Shown here one piece after another: positions 34,750 to 45,022 of a stretch of DNA of 64,000 bases (its first letter is position 1; each line of letters starts with the position of its first letter). This DNA is from Agrobacterium pusense (lineage in GTDB: Bacteria; Pseudomonadota; Alphaproteobacteria; Rhizobiales; Rhizobiaceae), in assembly GCF_900102105.1 (NCBI RefSeq), contig NZ_FNBB01000002.1:372001-436000 (forward strand). The letters are read 5' to 3'. The notes under the pieces are model-generated. The model did not search any database. It saw only the letters and a list, made by a program, of their open reading frames with translations, and was not told the origin of the DNA. The translations under genes and the position numbers were made by a program.

Positions 34750-35229
34750 ATGAAACTCAATGAAATCAGAGACAACGAAGGCGCCTCCAAGGATCGTATC
34801 CGCGTAGGTCGCGGTATCGGTTCCGGCAAGGGCAAGACCGGTGGTCGCGGTGTGAAGGGTCAGAAGGCTCGTTCGGGCGTCGCCATCAACGGCTTCGAAG
34901 GCGGTCAGATGCCCATCTACCGTCGTCTGCCGAAGCGCGGTTTCAACAACATCTTCGCTTCCGAATATGTTGTCGTATCGCTCGGCCGCATTCAGACCGC
35001 CATCGACGCCAAGAAGCTTGACGCTTCCGCAACGATCGATGCTGCTGCTCTCAAGGCTGCCGGCGTTATCCGCCGCGCCAAGGACGGCGTTCGTATTCTC
35101 GCCGACGGCGAGCTGAAGGCTAAGGTCGCTTTCGAAGTTGCCGGTGCTTCCAAGCCCGCAATCGAAAAGATCGAAAAGGCTGGCGGCTCGATCAAGCTTC
35201 TCGCAGTTGCAGCAGAAGCCGCCGAGTAA
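34750..35229 (+). CDS. rplO: 50S ribosomal protein L15
   Basis: 159 residues. Glycine/lysine-rich N-terminus ([26 protein letters not shown]), then [20 protein letters not shown], and a C-terminal domain ending AAEAAE. Followed by a hairpin and a 328-base gap before secY. Confidence 0.97.
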   Translation: MKLNEIRDNEGASKDRIRVGRGIGSGKGKTGGRGVKGQKARSGVAINGFEGGQMPIYRRLPKRGFNNIFASEYVVVSLGRIQTAIDAKKLDASATIDAAALKAAGVIRRAKDGVRILADGELKAKVAFEVAGASKPAIEKIEKAGGSIKLLAVAAEAAE

Positions 35230-35557
35230 TATATAGACTTCAGGCGCCCGGGGCTTGTCGCTCCGGGCGTTTGCGCTCCCTGGCCACTGTTGCTTTCGAT
35301 CTAAATCGATTTATAGAGCATCAGGGAAATCTCTTCGCGGTGTGCTTCCTCGGCCCCGCTTGCGGCAGAAAGTGCTGCAGGGAGAGCCTCACAGTTCTTG
35401 AACTTCCATAGGGGAGGGGATAGGACATAAAAAACAGGGTGAGGCATGATGGCGGCGCAGAGCCGCGTTTGTCCGAAGCCCGGTTTTGACCAGTATCTTT
35501 TAGACCTTTCCGCATCGGCCGGTTGCGCTGGCTGGCAAGGGTCATTCGGAGAAATTT
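35230..35557 (+). promoter_or_regulatory. Gap between rplO and secY with hairpin and possible secY promoter
   Basis: No gene is supported in the 328 bases. A 10-pair stem CGCCCGGGGC-TTGTC-GCTCCGGGCG (35245-35269) followed by TTTG could partly terminate the spc block. TTGAAC (35398-35403), 17 bases, TAGGAC (35421-35426) is a possible promoter for secY-adk. Both readings are tentative. Confidence 0.4.
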
Positions 35558-36898
35558 ATGGCTTCAGCAGCGGAACAACTGGCTTCGAACCTGAATTTTT
35601 CGACCTTCGCTAAGGCGGAGGATCTGAAAAAGCGTCTCTGGTTTACTCTTGCCGCACTTCTCGTCTATCGTCTCGGCACCCATATTCCGCTTCCGGGCCT
35701 GAACCCTGAAGCCTATGCGCAGGCCTTCCGTGGCCAGGCCAACGGTATTCTCGGTCTTTTCAACATGTTTGCGGGTGGGGCTGTCGAGCGCATGGCGATT
35801 TTCGCCCTCGGCATCATGCCTTACATCTCCGCTTCGATCATCGTGCAGCTTATGACCTCGGTCGTGCCTTCGCTCGAAGCGTTGAAGAAGGAAGGCGAAG
35901 CCGGCCGCAAGATCATCAACCAGTACACCCGTTACGGCACGGTGCTGCTCGGCACGCTGCAGGCCTATGGCATTGCGGTCGGCCTCGAAAGCGGTAACGG
36001 CCTTGTCGTTGATCCGGGCTGGTTCTTCCGCATTTCCACCGTCATCACGCTGCTTGGCGGCACGATGTTCCTGATGTGGCTCGGCGAACAGATCACCTCG
36101 CGCGGTATCGGCAACGGTATTTCGCTGATCATCTTCGCGGGCATTGCCGCCGGTCTGCCCAAGGCCCTGGCCGGCACGCTGGAACTCGGCCGCACCGGTG
36201 CGCTTTCGACCCCGCTCATCCTGACGGTCGTCGTCGTTGCAATCGGCGTCATTGCCCTCATCGTCTTCGTGGAGCGTGCGCAGCGCCGTCTGTTGATCCA
36301 ATATCCGAAGCGACAGGTCGGGAACCGCATGTTCCAAGGCGATACCTCGCACCTGCCGCTGAAGCTTAACACGGCCGGCGTCATTCCTGCGATCTTCGCA
36401 TCGTCGCTGCTGCTTCTGCCGGCAACGGCTGCAGGCTTTGCGGGTAACACCAACCTGCCGACCTGGGCGACCTCGATCATCGCCTCGCTGCAGCATGGCC
36501 AGCCGCTGTTCATGGCGCTTTATGGCCTGCTGATTGCTTTCTTCGCCTTCTTCTACACGGCGATCGTATTCAATCCGAAGGATACGGCTGACAATCTCAA
36601 GAAGCATGGCGGCTTCATTCCGGGCATCCGTCCGGGCGAGCGCACTGCGGAGTACATTGATTACGTTCTGACCCGCATCACTGTGGTCGGCGCGATTTAT
36701 CTGGTCTTCGTCTGTATCCTTCCTGAGACACTTATCGCACGTACGGGCATTCCATTAGCCCTTGGTGGTACTTCGCTTTTGATCGTTGTCAGTGTAACTC
36801 TGGATACGGTTGCGCAGATTCAGGGTCACCTGATCGCCCAGCAGTATGAAGGTCTGATCAAGAAGTCGAAGTTGCGTGGAGGAAAGAGGGGACGATGA
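35558..36898 (+). CDS. secY: Protein translocase channel subunit SecY
   Basis: 446 residues with about ten membrane spans, forming the protein-conducting channel with SecE (6166) and SecG. Conserved features: LGTHIPLPG near the N-terminus, the [16 protein letters not shown] segment (TM2), [12 protein letters not shown], and cytoplasmic loops rich in basic residues ([27 protein letters not shown]). The stop overlaps the adk start by four bases (ATGA at 36895). Confidence 0.97.
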   Translation: MASAAEQLASNLNFSTFAKAEDLKKRLWFTLAALLVYRLGTHIPLPGLNPEAYAQAFRGQANGILGLFNMFAGGAVERMAIFALGIMPYISASIIVQLMTSVVPSLEALKKEGEAGRKIINQYTRYGTVLLGTLQAYGIAVGLESGNGLVVDPGWFFRISTVITLLGGTMFLMWLGEQITSRGIGNGISLIIFAGIAAGLPKALAGTLELGRTGALSTPLILTVVVVAIGVIALIVFVERAQRRLLIQYPKRQVGNRMFQGDTSHLPLKLNTAGVIPAIFASSLLLLPATAAGFAGNTNLPTWATSIIASLQHGQPLFMALYGLLIAFFAFFYTAIVFNPKDTADNLKKHGGFIPGIRPGERTAEYIDYVLTRITVVGAIYLVFVCILPETLIARTGIPLALGGTSLLIVVSVTLDTVAQIQGHLIAQQYEGLIKKSKLRGGKRGR

Positions 36899-37485
36899 GA
36901 CTGATATTTTTGGGTCCGCCGGGTGCGGGCAAGGGAACCCAGGCCAAGCGGCTTACTGACAAGTACGGGATCCCCCAGCTTTCAACCGGTGACATGCTGC
37001 GCGCTGCGGTCAGCGCGGGCACCGAAATCGGCAAGCGCGCCAAGGCCGTCATGGACGCCGGCGGGCTGGTATCCGACGATATCGTCAATCAGATCGTTTC
37101 CGAACGTATCGAAGCTCCTGACTGTGCCAAGGGCTTCATTCTCGACGGTTATCCGCGCACCGTTCCGCAGGCGAAGGCGCTTGCCGACAACATGCGCAAG
37201 AAGAACCTGGTGCTCGACGCCGTCATCGAACTCAAGGTGGACGAAGAGGCTCTGATTCGCCGAATCGAAAATCGCGTGGCTGAAACCATTGCCGCCGGCG
37301 GTACTGTTCGCTCTGACGATAATCCGGAAGCTTTCCGCAAGCGCCTGACGGAATATCGCGAAAAGACTGCGCCGCTGTCCGCTTATTACAGCGAACAGGG
37401 CGAACTGGTGACGCTGGATGGCATGGCAGATGTCGATGCCGTCACCGAGGCCATCGAGCGCGTTCTCGAGAAAGCCTCTGCCTGA
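36895..37485 (+). CDS. adk: Adenylate kinase, short type
   Basis: 196 residues; interconverts ATP + AMP and 2 ADP. P-loop [14 protein letters not shown] (6-19), AMP-binding [12 protein letters not shown], and [14 protein letters not shown]. The LID is the short form (about 194-196 total residues) with no zinc Cys. Coupled to secY by overlap, a conserved arrangement. Followed by a 299-base gap. Confidence 0.97.
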   Translation: MRLIFLGPPGAGKGTQAKRLTDKYGIPQLSTGDMLRAAVSAGTEIGKRAKAVMDAGGLVSDDIVNQIVSERIEAPDCAKGFILDGYPRTVPQAKALADNMRKKNLVLDAVIELKVDEEALIRRIENRVAETIAAGGTVRSDDNPEAFRKRLTEYREKTAPLSAYYSEQGELVTLDGMADVDAVTEAIERVLEKASA

Positions 37486-37784
37486 TCGAAGGAATGAATG
37501 GGCGAGGACTGCGTTCTTGCCCATCTTCCTTTTCGAAAGGCGGCTGATCCCTTGGATCGCAAAAGAATCTTGGCGGAGCCGGTTGCTTTTTTGCGCTGAT
37601 TCCGTTAAACACCGCGCCAACTCGCGACATCCCAAGCGACTGGCGCGGATTTCCCTTAGGGAAGGGAGATCCGGGTTCGGTCGTTTTGACTTGTCACGGA
37701 CATCAATTTGAACTGGCGGTCTTGTCGGCCGCTCGAATGGAATCACCACTTGCCGGATGGCAACTGGAACCAAGGAGAAAAGAC

Positions 37785-38153
37785 GTGGCACGTATCGCTG
37801 GCGTCAACATCCCGACTGCGAAGCGCGTTGTTATTGCGCTGACCTACATTCACGGGATTGGTCCGAAATTCGCGCAGGAAATCATGGACAAGGTCGGTCT
37901 TCCGGCTGACAAGCGCGTTCATCAGCTGACGGATGCTGAAGTTCTTCAGATCCGCGAAGCCATCGACCGCGACTACCAGGTCGAAGGCGACCTGCGTCGC
38001 GAAACGTCGATGAACATCAAGCGTCTGATGGACCTCGGTTGCTATCGCGGCCTGCGTCACCGTCGTGGCCTTCCGGTCCGCGGTCAGCGCACGCACACCA
38101 ACGCCCGCACCCGCAAGGGTCCGGCGAAGGCTATCGCTGGTAAGAAGAAGTAA
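37785..38153 (+). CDS. rpsM: 30S ribosomal protein S13
   Basis: 122 residues starting at a GTG ([15 protein letters not shown] follows) with AAGGAG eight bases upstream; the frame is open 33 codons further but has no similarity there. C-terminal [23 protein letters not shown] is the flexible tail that reaches the P-site tRNA. The preceding 299 bases contain no gene; I found no convincing promoter although the alpha block probably starts a new transcript. Confidence 0.96.
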   Translation: MARIAGVNIPTAKRVVIALTYIHGIGPKFAQEIMDKVGLPADKRVHQLTDAEVLQIREAIDRDYQVEGDLRRETSMNIKRLMDLGCYRGLRHRRGLPVRGQRTHTNARTRKGPAKAIAGKKK

Positions 38154-38291
38154 TTTTCCGGTTCTCCGGAAAGGGGAGGCTGGTGCAGTCCGCGCCAGCC
38201 TTTCTGAGTTTGGCGAAAAGCTCGGTTACGGGCTGATTGCCGGTGTAGCCGCTGGTGTTACGGCGGTGAAGAGATCAATGAAAGGTATAAA

Positions 38292-38681
38292 ATGGCCAAG
38301 GAAGCCGCACGCGTCCGTCGTCGCGAACGCAAAAATATCACGTCTGGCGTCGCGCACGTCAATTCGACCTTCAACAACACGATGATCACCATCACCGACG
38401 CGCAGGGCAATGCTATTGCCTGGTCGTCCGCTGGTGCCAAGGGCTTCAAGGGTTCGCGTAAGTCGACCCCGTTCGCTGCCCAGATCGCTGCTGAAGATTG
38501 CGCGAAGAAGGCTCAGGAACACGGCATGAAGTCGCTTGAAGTTGAAGTTTGCGGTCCGGGTTCCGGCCGTGAATCGGCACTTCGCGCCCTGCAGGCTGCC
38601 GGTTTCATGATCACTTCCATTCGCGACGTGACGCCGATCCCGCACAACGGTTGCCGTCCGCGCAAGAAGCGCCGCGTCTGA
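38292..38681 (+). CDS. rpsK: 30S ribosomal protein S11
   Basis: 129 residues, platform protein. [39 protein letters not shown], and ending [16 protein letters not shown]. 138 bases after rpsM. A hairpin and 195-base gap separate it from rpoA. Confidence 0.97.
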   Translation: MAKEAARVRRRERKNITSGVAHVNSTFNNTMITITDAQGNAIAWSSAGAKGFKGSRKSTPFAAQIAAEDCAKKAQEHGMKSLEVEVCGPGSGRESALRALQAAGFMITSIRDVTPIPHNGCRPRKKRRV

Positions 38682-38697
38682 CGCGACCGTGGTTCGG

Positions 38698-38730
38698 AAA
38701 TTCCGCCTTACCTCAGGTCTGGCGGAATTT
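38698..38730 (+). promoter_or_regulatory. Hairpin between rpsK and rpoA
   Basis: AAATTCCGCC with GGCGGAATTTT, loop of 13 bases, 16 bases after rpsK. The trailing TTTT makes partial termination possible, which would tune ribosomal protein versus RNA polymerase alpha synthesis. Confidence 0.45.
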
Positions 38731-38876
38731 TCGTGTATCTGGCGTGTGCGCGTCGATTTCGATCGGCGGACTTGCGCTCAAGAACCCACCGATGAACCGC
38801 TGAATTTGGTTCCTCTCGGTGTTTTCATGCTCGGTCCGTCACGATTGGATGGTGGCGGCGAACGGAAGGTTTAAAG

Positions 38877-39887
38877 ATGATTCAGAAGAACTGGCAGGAA
38901 CTTATCAAGCCGAACAAGGTCGAGTTCACCTCGTCCAGCCGCACCAAGGCAACGCTCGTTGCCGAGCCGCTGGAGCGTGGTTTCGGTCTTACCCTCGGCA
39001 ACGCGCTGCGTCGCGTTCTGTTGTCTTCTCTGCGCGGTGCCGCTGTTACGGCCGTGCAGATCGACGGTGTCCTGCACGAATTCTCCTCCATCCCCGGCGT
39101 TCGGGAAGATGTGACGGATATCGTGCTCAACATCAAGGAAATCGCCATCAAGATGGATGGCGACGATTCCAAGCGCATGGTCGTGCGCAAGCAGGGCCCG
39201 GGTGCCGTGACCGCTGGTGACATCCAGACGGTTGGTGACATCGAGATCCTGAACCCCGACCACGTGATCTGCACGCTCGACGATGGCGCTGAAATCCGCA
39301 TGGAATTCACCGTCAACAACGGCAAGGGTTACGTACCGGCTGAGCGCAACCGCGCGGAAGATGCCCCGATTGGCCTCATTCCGGTGGACAGCCTCTATTC
39401 TCCGGTCAAGAAAGTGTCCTACAAGGTTGAAAACACCCGTGAAGGCCAGGTTCTCGACTATGACAAGCTGATCATGACGATCGAGACCAACGGTTCGGTT
39501 TCCGGCGAAGACGCCGTTGCCTTCGCCGCTCGCATTCTTCAGGACCAGCTGGGCGTCTTCGTCAACTTCGACGAGCCGCAGAAGGAAGCAGAAGAAGAAT
39601 CGGTTACGGAACTCGCGTTCAACCCGGCGCTTCTCAAGAAGGTCGACGAGCTCGAGCTGTCGGTTCGTTCGGCAAACTGCCTGAAGAACGACAACATCGT
39701 TTACATCGGCGACCTGATCCAGAAGACCGAAGCCGAAATGCTCCGCACGCCGAACTTTGGTCGCAAGTCGCTGAACGAAATCAAGGAAGTTCTCGCTTCC
39801 ATGGGTCTGCACCTCGGCATGGAAGTGCCGGCATGGCCGCCTGAGAACATCGAAGATCTCGCAAAGCGTTACGAAGACCAGTACTAA
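38877..39887 (+). CDS. rpoA: RNA polymerase alpha subunit
   Basis: 336 residues. N-terminal assembly domain (1-235: [35 protein letters not shown]), an acidic linker, and C-terminal domain (250-320: [42 protein letters not shown]) that binds UP elements and activators. With rpoB and rpoC the window encodes all catalytic core subunits. Start AAAGATG with an AAGG upstream. Confidence 0.98.
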   Translation: MIQKNWQELIKPNKVEFTSSSRTKATLVAEPLERGFGLTLGNALRRVLLSSLRGAAVTAVQIDGVLHEFSSIPGVREDVTDIVLNIKEIAIKMDGDDSKRMVVRKQGPGAVTAGDIQTVGDIEILNPDHVICTLDDGAEIRMEFTVNNGKGYVPAERNRAEDAPIGLIPVDSLYSPVKKVSYKVENTREGQVLDYDKLIMTIETNGSVSGEDAVAFAARILQDQLGVFVNFDEPQKEAEEESVTELAFNPALLKKVDELELSVRSANCLKNDNIVYIGDLIQKTEAEMLRTPNFGRKSLNEIKEVLASMGLHLGMEVPAWPPENIEDLAKRYEDQY

Positions 39888-40005
39888 CAAACAAGAAGGC
39901 AGACCTCAAAGACTGCCTTTCCCCGTCAAACAGCAGGTAAGTCACCTGCATGTGCCAGGAAACGGCAGGCCTTAAAGAAGGAACCTGCGTAGAAGGAGAA
40001 TAGCA

Positions 40006-40431
40006 ATGCGCCACGGTAATTCAGGCCGCAAGCTCAATAGAACCGCCAGCCACCGCAAGGCAATGTTTGCCAACATGGCTGCTTCGCTCATCACCCATGA
40101 GCAGATCGTCACCACCCTTCCGAAGGCGAAGGAAATTCGCCCGATCGTTGAGAAGCTCGTCACTCTCGGCAAGCGCGGCGACCTGCACGCTCGTCGTCAG
40201 GCGATTTCGCAGATCAAGGATCAGGACGCCGTTCGCAAGCTGTTCGACGCGATCGCAGCACGTTACGCAAACCGCAACGGCGGCTACCTGCGTATCATGA
40301 AGGCAGGCTTCCGCCAGGGCGACAATGCCGCTCTCGCTGTCATCGAATTCGTCGAGCGCGACGTTGACGCCAAGGGCGCAGCCGACAAGGCTCGCGTTGC
40401 CGCTGAAGCTGCTGCTGCCGAAGCTGCATAA
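40006..40431 (+). CDS. rplQ: 50S ribosomal protein L17
   Basis: 141 residues. [34 protein letters not shown] start, [20 protein letters not shown], and an Ala-rich acidic C-terminal tail longer than in E. coli. Last gene of the alpha block, 118 bases after rpoA and 29 bases before a strong terminator. Confidence 0.97.
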   Translation: MRHGNSGRKLNRTASHRKAMFANMAASLITHEQIVTTLPKAKEIRPIVEKLVTLGKRGDLHARRQAISQIKDQDAVRKLFDAIAARYANRNGGYLRIMKAGFRQGDNAALAVIEFVERDVDAKGAADKARVAAEAAAAEAA

Positions 40432-40460
40432 GGTTTGACGCCGTTCAGGCGTCATGAGTT

Positions 40461-40493
40461 AAAAAGCCGGGCGAGTGATCGCCCGGCTTTTTT
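40461..40493 (+). terminator. Intrinsic terminator ending the alpha block
   Basis: AAAAAGCCGGGCG-AGTGAT-CGCCCGGCTTTTTT: ten GC-rich pairs plus A/T tracts on both sides, so it may serve both the + strand rplQ transcript and the minus-strand msrPQ operon, whose last gene ends 21 bases away. Confidence 0.92.
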
Positions 40494-40513
40494 GTTTGCG
40501 TTGTTTTCTGTGT

Positions 40514-40834
40514 TTAAGGCTCTCGACCGGGCGAATATTGGCTGATTTGACGAATAAGATCGGCGAGTGGCGCCATCAGGGCGACACGGTCCGAAGCATG
40601 ATGGGCCAGCCAAAGCTTTTGCAGGTCTTCTTCATTGATCTCGCCATTCTCAATGTGTTCGAGAAGCTTTGATAGTGCGTGCCGATGAGCGCTGTTCATC
40701 GTCCGGGCAATATCAGTGGGGGCGAGAGCCATCCCAATTGCCATGATGCTGAAAATCTCTGAAACAGCCGCTTGACTGGAGCCGGCAATTTTAGGGCGTT
40801 GCGAGGTTTTCGGGTTTCGGTCCGTCGGTTTCAT
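40514..40834 (-). CDS. Third gene of the msrPQ operon, unknown function
   Basis: 106 residues, not recognised. Soluble, no signal peptide or membrane span. An N-terminal basic stretch ([15 protein letters not shown]) precedes a helical body: SEIFSIMAIGMALAPTDIARTMNSAHRHALSKLLEHIENGEINEEDL and LMAPLADLIRQI. Its ATG overlaps the msrQ stop (ATGA at 40831-40834), and no separate ribosome-binding site is visible, so it depends on msrQ translation. This tight coupling suggests a linked function, perhaps regulatory or assembly-related (inference). Confidence 0.65.
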   Translation of the reverse strand: MKPTDRNPKTSQRPKIAGSSQAAVSEIFSIMAIGMALAPTDIARTMNSAHRHALSKLLEHIENGEINEEDLQKLWLAHHASDRVALMAPLADLIRQISQYSPGREP

Positions 40835-41502
40835 GTTTTTGACGGGCGTTGCTGTGCATTGCCAACGGCGCGTTTTCCCCGCTTCCGCGCCATGATCGAT
40901 GGCCGCACCAGCCGATAGCCCAACAGCACCACCATCGTGCTGATATAGAACACCGGCTCCAGCGTGATCGACTTTCGTGCCAGCACGAAATGCAGGACGC
41001 CGACGATGAGCACGAGATAGACGAGTTTATGCAGCGTGTTCCAGCGGCTCCCGAGTTTGCGGATCGACCAGCGGTTGGAAGTGAGCGCCAGGGGCAGGAG
41101 CATGACGAGCCCCGCCATGCCGAACATGATATAGGGCCGTTTCAGGATATCACCGGCGATGGAACTGAAGACGAGGCCACGGTCCAGCACCAGATAGACG
41201 GTAAAGTGCGCCAATACGTAATAAAAGGCAATCAGACCCAGCGCCCGACGATAGGCGATGAGGTTGATGTTGAAGAGATCGCGTAGCGGCGTCACCAGCA
41301 GGCCTAGACAGAGGAAGCGAAGCGCCCAGATGCCGAGGAAGTGTTCGAAATCCTTGACCGGGTTGAAGCCGAGGCCTCCGGTTGCGGCGAGGTAGAAATA
41401 CCAGACGCCGGGAGCAAGGCCGATGACATACAGCGACCAGATGGCCGCCGGTTGGTAACGCTTCGGCAGAGAGGGTAAGGTGAAGGCGAAAGCCATGGTC
41501 AA
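40831..41502 (-). CDS. msrQ: MsrQ, heme-binding membrane subunit of methionine sulfoxide reductase
   Basis: 223 residues, about six spans; ferric-reductase-like transmembrane domain (YedZ). Candidate heme ligands are in [18 protein letters not shown] and [21 protein letters not shown] (His residues on the helices). It passes electrons from the respiratory chain or quinones to periplasmic MsrP. Overlaps msrP by four bases upstream and the unknown gene downstream. Confidence 0.92.
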   Translation of the reverse strand: MTMAFAFTLPSLPKRYQPAAIWSLYVIGLAPGVWYFYLAATGGLGFNPVKDFEHFLGIWALRFLCLGLLVTPLRDLFNINLIAYRRALGLIAFYYVLAHFTVYLVLDRGLVFSSIAGDILKRPYIMFGMAGLVMLLPLALTSNRWSIRKLGSRWNTLHKLVYLVLIVGVLHFVLARKSITLEPVFYISTMVVLLGYRLVRPSIMARKRGKRAVGNAQQRPSKT

Positions 41503-42440
41503 TAATTCGCCTTCAGGTCCATGCCGGCGTAGAGGCTCGCTACTTCATCGTAGCCATTGAACATCAGGGTAGGGCGGTTCTGGGTGCCAAAGAAGCCGCC
41601 TTCGCCGATGCGCTGCTCCGTCGCCTGGCTCCAGCGGGGATGGTCCACATGTGGATTGACGTTGGAATAGAAGCCGTATTCGCGGGCGTTGGAATTTTTC
41701 CAGGTCGTTTCCGGTTGTTTCTCGACAAGCGAAATGCGGACGATGGATTTGATGCCCTTGAAGCCGTACTTCCACGGCACGACAAGCCGGATCGGTGCGC
41801 CGTTCTGGTTCGGCAACGTCTCGCCATAAAGGCCGACGGCAAGGATGGTCAGGGGATGGCGGGCTTCATCGAGGCGCAAACCTTCGACATAGGGCCATGA
41901 CAGGGGCTGGAACAGGCCGCTCTGTCCGGGCATTTCCTCTGGCCGCACCACGGTCTCGAAGGAAACATATTTCGCGCTGCCCAGCGGTTCGACCTTGCCG
42001 AGCAGGCTTGCAAGTGGGAAGCCGATCCATGGAATGACCATCGACCAGCCTTCGACGCAGCGCATGCGGTAGGTGCGTTCCTCAAGCTGATATTTCATCA
42101 GCTCTTCGATGCCGAATTCCTGTGGCTTGGAAACGAGGCCATCCATTTTCACGGTCCAGGGGGTGGGTTTGAATTTGCCGGAATTTTCCTTGGGGTCGGA
42201 TTTGCCGACGCCGAATTCGTAGAAGTTGTTGTAGCTGGTGACGGCATCAAGCGGCGTGAGTTTTTCATCCAGCTTGTAAGCGCCGGGTTTCGCCGCGAGC
42301 GGAGCGGCAACCGCCTCACGGCCCGCAAGCCCTATTGCCGCAAGGCCCGCCGCTGTGCCGAGGAAGCCGCGTCTGGAAAGGTAGATGTTTTTCGGCGTGA
42401 TTTCGCTTGCCGAAATATGGGGCGGACGATAGGCGGGCAT
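41499..42440 (-). CDS. msrP: MsrP, periplasmic methionine-sulfoxide reductase (molybdoenzyme)
   Basis: 313 residues. Tat signal peptide with SRRGFLG at residues 22-28, then the sulfite-oxidase-like fold; the molybdenum-ligating Cys is Cys128 in [11 protein letters not shown]. It repairs oxidised methionines in envelope proteins together with MsrQ. The start at 42440 has GGAGG seven bases upstream; the ATG at 42494 is 18 codons earlier with no such site. Divergent from ilvD. Confidence 0.93.
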   Translation of the reverse strand: MPAYRPPHISASEITPKNIYLSRRGFLGTAAGLAAIGLAGREAVAAPLAAKPGAYKLDEKLTPLDAVTSYNNFYEFGVGKSDPKENSGKFKPTPWTVKMDGLVSKPQEFGIEELMKYQLEERTYRMRCVEGWSMVIPWIGFPLASLLGKVEPLGSAKYVSFETVVRPEEMPGQSGLFQPLSWPYVEGLRLDEARHPLTILAVGLYGETLPNQNGAPIRLVVPWKYGFKGIKSIVRISLVEKQPETTWKNSNAREYGFYSNVNPHVDHPRWSQATEQRIGEGGFFGTQNRPTLMFNGYDEVASLYAGMDLKANY

Positions 42441-42752
42441 TGGAACCTCCACAAAAGCCGGGTGCATCGGCGATAAATCGATTATGATAGCCAATACGGC
42501 CGCTGCACAGATATGTTTCAGTCTGCTGCGGAAAAACAGCGCCGGGCAGACGGAAATCGCGCATTTGTGATAGGCCGTCGTCCGCTCGCCCGCGTTAAGG
42601 GAAAGGCGTACCGTACCGAACCGTACTGTTTTGCCCTAAGGTGACAGTGACAGCGCTTGCGGTTTGCGTTAGAAACACCGCAAAATAGGGCAGAGGCAGC
42701 TTCCACCGCGTTGCGGGCAGGCGCGCTTCGCCCCGAGATTGAGGAAAACACC

Positions 42753-44588
42753 ATGCCAGCCTATCGCTCAAGAACGACAACCCACGGCCGCAACATGGCG
42801 GGCGCGCGCGGCCTTTGGCGCGCCACCGGCATGAAGGACAGCGATTTCGGCAAGCCGATCATCGCTGTCGTCAATTCCTTCACGCAGTTTGTGCCCGGCC
42901 ACGTCCACCTCAAGGATCTCGGCCAGCTGGTTGCCCGTGAAATCGAGGCGGCCGGCGGTGTTGCCAAGGAATTCAACACCATCGCGGTCGATGACGGCAT
43001 CGCCATGGGCCATGACGGCATGCTTTATTCGCTGCCCTCGCGCGAGATCATTGCTGACTCGGTCGAATATATGGTCAATGCCCATTGCGCCGATGCCATG
43101 GTGTGCATTTCCAACTGCGACAAGATCACCCCCGGAATGTTGAATGCTGCCATGCGCCTCAACATCCCCGCCGTCTTCGTGTCCGGTGGTCCGATGGAAG
43201 CGGGCAAGGTTGTCCTGCATGGCAAAACCGTCGCGCTCGATCTGGTCGACGCCATGGTGGCTGCCGCCGATGACAAGATTTCTGACGAGGACGTCAAGGT
43301 TATCGAGCGATCTGCCTGCCCGACCTGCGGTTCCTGTTCCGGCATGTTCACCGCCAATTCGATGAACTGTCTGACCGAGGCGCTCGGCTTGTCTCTGCCC
43401 GGTAACGGCTCGACGCTTGCCACCCATTCGGATCGCAAGCGACTGTTCGTCGAGGCCGGTCATCTGATCGTCGATCTGGCCCGCCGTTATTACGAGCAGG
43501 AAGACGAAACCGTTCTGCCGCGGACCATCGCCAACAAGGCGGCGTTTGAAAACGCCATGTCGCTGGATATCGCCATGGGCGGCTCCACCAACACGGTGCT
43601 GCATATCCTCGCTGCCGCGCACGAGGGCGGGGTGGATTTCACCATGGAAGACATCGACCGTCTTTCCCGCAAGGTTCCGTGCCTTTCGAAAGTCGCGCCC
43701 GCCAAGCAGGACGTTCACATGGAAGACGTTCACCGCGCGGGTGGCATCATGCGCATTCTTGGCGAGTTGGAGCGCGGCGGTCTGATCAACCGCGATACCT
43801 ATACGGTGCATGAAGCGACGCTGGGTGACGCCATCGACCGTTGGGACATCACCCGCACCAACAGCGAGACGGTGCGTGAATTCTTCAAGGCGGCCCCCGG
43901 CGGCGTGCCGACGCAGGTTGCCTTCAGCCAGTCCTCGCGCTGGGACGATCTGGATACCGACAGCGACAATGGCGTCATTCGCTCGGTCGAGAAACCATTC
44001 TCCAAGGATGGTGGTCTTGCCGTGCTTTACGGCAACATCGCGCTCGACGGCTGTATCGTGAAGACGGCAGGTGTTGATGAGTCCATTCTGAAATTCAACG
44101 GCCCGGCGGTCGTTTACGAAAGCCAGGACGCGGCGGTTAAGGGCATTCTCGGCAACGAGGTCAAGGCGGGCGACGTCGTCGTCATCCGTTATGAAGGTCC
44201 TAAGGGCGGCCCGGGCATGCAGGAAATGCTCTATCCGACCAGCTACCTGAAATCCAAGGGCCTCGGCAAAGCCTGCGCGCTGATCACCGACGGTCGCTTC
44301 TCTGGTGGCACGTCAGGCCTTTCCATCGGCCACGCCTCGCCGGAAGCGGCACAGGGCGGCGCCATCGGCCTCGTGCGTCAGGGTGACCTGATCGAGATCG
44401 ACATTCCGAACCGCACGATCAACCTGAAGGTTTCCGACGCGGAACTGGCCTCGCGCCGGGCCGAGCAGGAAGAGAAGGGTTGGAAGCCGGAAGCACCGCG
44501 CAAGCGCAATGTCACGACGGCGCTGAAGGCCTATGCGGCCTTTGCGTCGAGCGCAGACAAGGGCGCTGTGCGGATATTGCCGGAGTAA
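42753..44588 (+). CDS. ilvD: Dihydroxy-acid dehydratase
   Basis: 611 residues, full length. Dehydrates 2,3-dihydroxy acids to 2-oxo acids in valine, leucine and isoleucine synthesis. Iron-sulfur ligand positions: [12 protein letters not shown] with Cys122 and [16 protein letters not shown] with Cys195, matching E. coli numbering. Start at [20 protein letters not shown] with TTGAGGAAAA upstream. In its promoter region (42608-42626) the units ACCGTACCGAACCGTAC repeat; see findings. Monocistronic. Confidence 0.97.
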   Translation: MPAYRSRTTTHGRNMAGARGLWRATGMKDSDFGKPIIAVVNSFTQFVPGHVHLKDLGQLVAREIEAAGGVAKEFNTIAVDDGIAMGHDGMLYSLPSREIIADSVEYMVNAHCADAMVCISNCDKITPGMLNAAMRLNIPAVFVSGGPMEAGKVVLHGKTVALDLVDAMVAAADDKISDEDVKVIERSACPTCGSCSGMFTANSMNCLTEALGLSLPGNGSTLATHSDRKRLFVEAGHLIVDLARRYYEQEDETVLPRTIANKAAFENAMSLDIAMGGSTNTVLHILAAAHEGGVDFTMEDIDRLSRKVPCLSKVAPAKQDVHMEDVHRAGGIMRILGELERGGLINRDTYTVHEATLGDAIDRWDITRTNSETVREFFKAAPGGVPTQVAFSQSSRWDDLDTDSDNGVIRSVEKPFSKDGGLAVLYGNIALDGCIVKTAGVDESILKFNGPAVVYESQDAAVKGILGNEVKAGDVVVIRYEGPKGGPGMQEMLYPTSYLKSKGLGKACALITDGRFSGGTSGLSIGHASPEAAQGGAIGLVRQGDLIEIDIPNRTINLKVSDAELASRRAEQEEKGWKPEAPRKRNVTTALKAYAAFASSADKGAVRILPE

Positions 44589-44672
44589 TCCTGTCGCAGA
44601 GTGGGTTGGAAGGTTAAGCCTGATGCGTCGCTTTCTTCCCGGAGTGCTCGAAGAGCAATACAAGCACGCTTC

Positions 44673-44782
44673 GTCACCCCGGAACCGATCCGGGGTCCGG
44701 CGCGATCAAGTCCTCGATCGCAAGAGACTCTTCGCGCGGCGCAGACGCGCCGTGCCGGCTACCGGATAAAGTCCGGCATGAT
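44673..44782. repeat. RIME-like palindromic intergenic element
   Basis: Two 29-base arms (44673-44701 and 44754-44782) form an imperfect inverted repeat: both share TCA...CCGGA...ATCCGG...CCGGC when one is reverse-complemented. About 50 bases lie between the arms, including a smaller palindrome. The layout and the GTCA...TGAT ends resemble rhizobial intergenic mosaic elements (RIME) and the second copy at 53238. The family assignment is by resemblance only. The surrounding 44589-45022 gap has no gene. Confidence 0.55.
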
Positions 44783-44814
44783 GGAGGAGAAAGCTATCCA
44801 CCTCCATTTTAAAT

Positions 44815-44839
44815 TGAGCCGCTCTCTGAGCGGCTTTTT
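44815..44839 (+). terminator. Intrinsic terminator
   Basis: AGCCGCTC-TCT-GAGCGGCTTTTTG: eight pairs and five T. It is 230 bases after ilvD, beyond the palindromic element, and protects the downstream serine hydrolase gene from readthrough. Confidence 0.8.
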
Positions 44840-45022
44840 GCTGTCTGAATTTGGAGTGAATTCGGCTCACAAACAGATTCAATTACTTCTCGGGATGATT
44901 CCTGTTATCCCTTCAACGTTTTGTTTTTCCACCGTAAATGCGGAGCTGACTGCAGATTTTTTCTGGCGTGGCAGTCACATTGGAGTGATGTTCGTCCAGC
45001 GACCCTTTTCCAGAAAGCAGCG

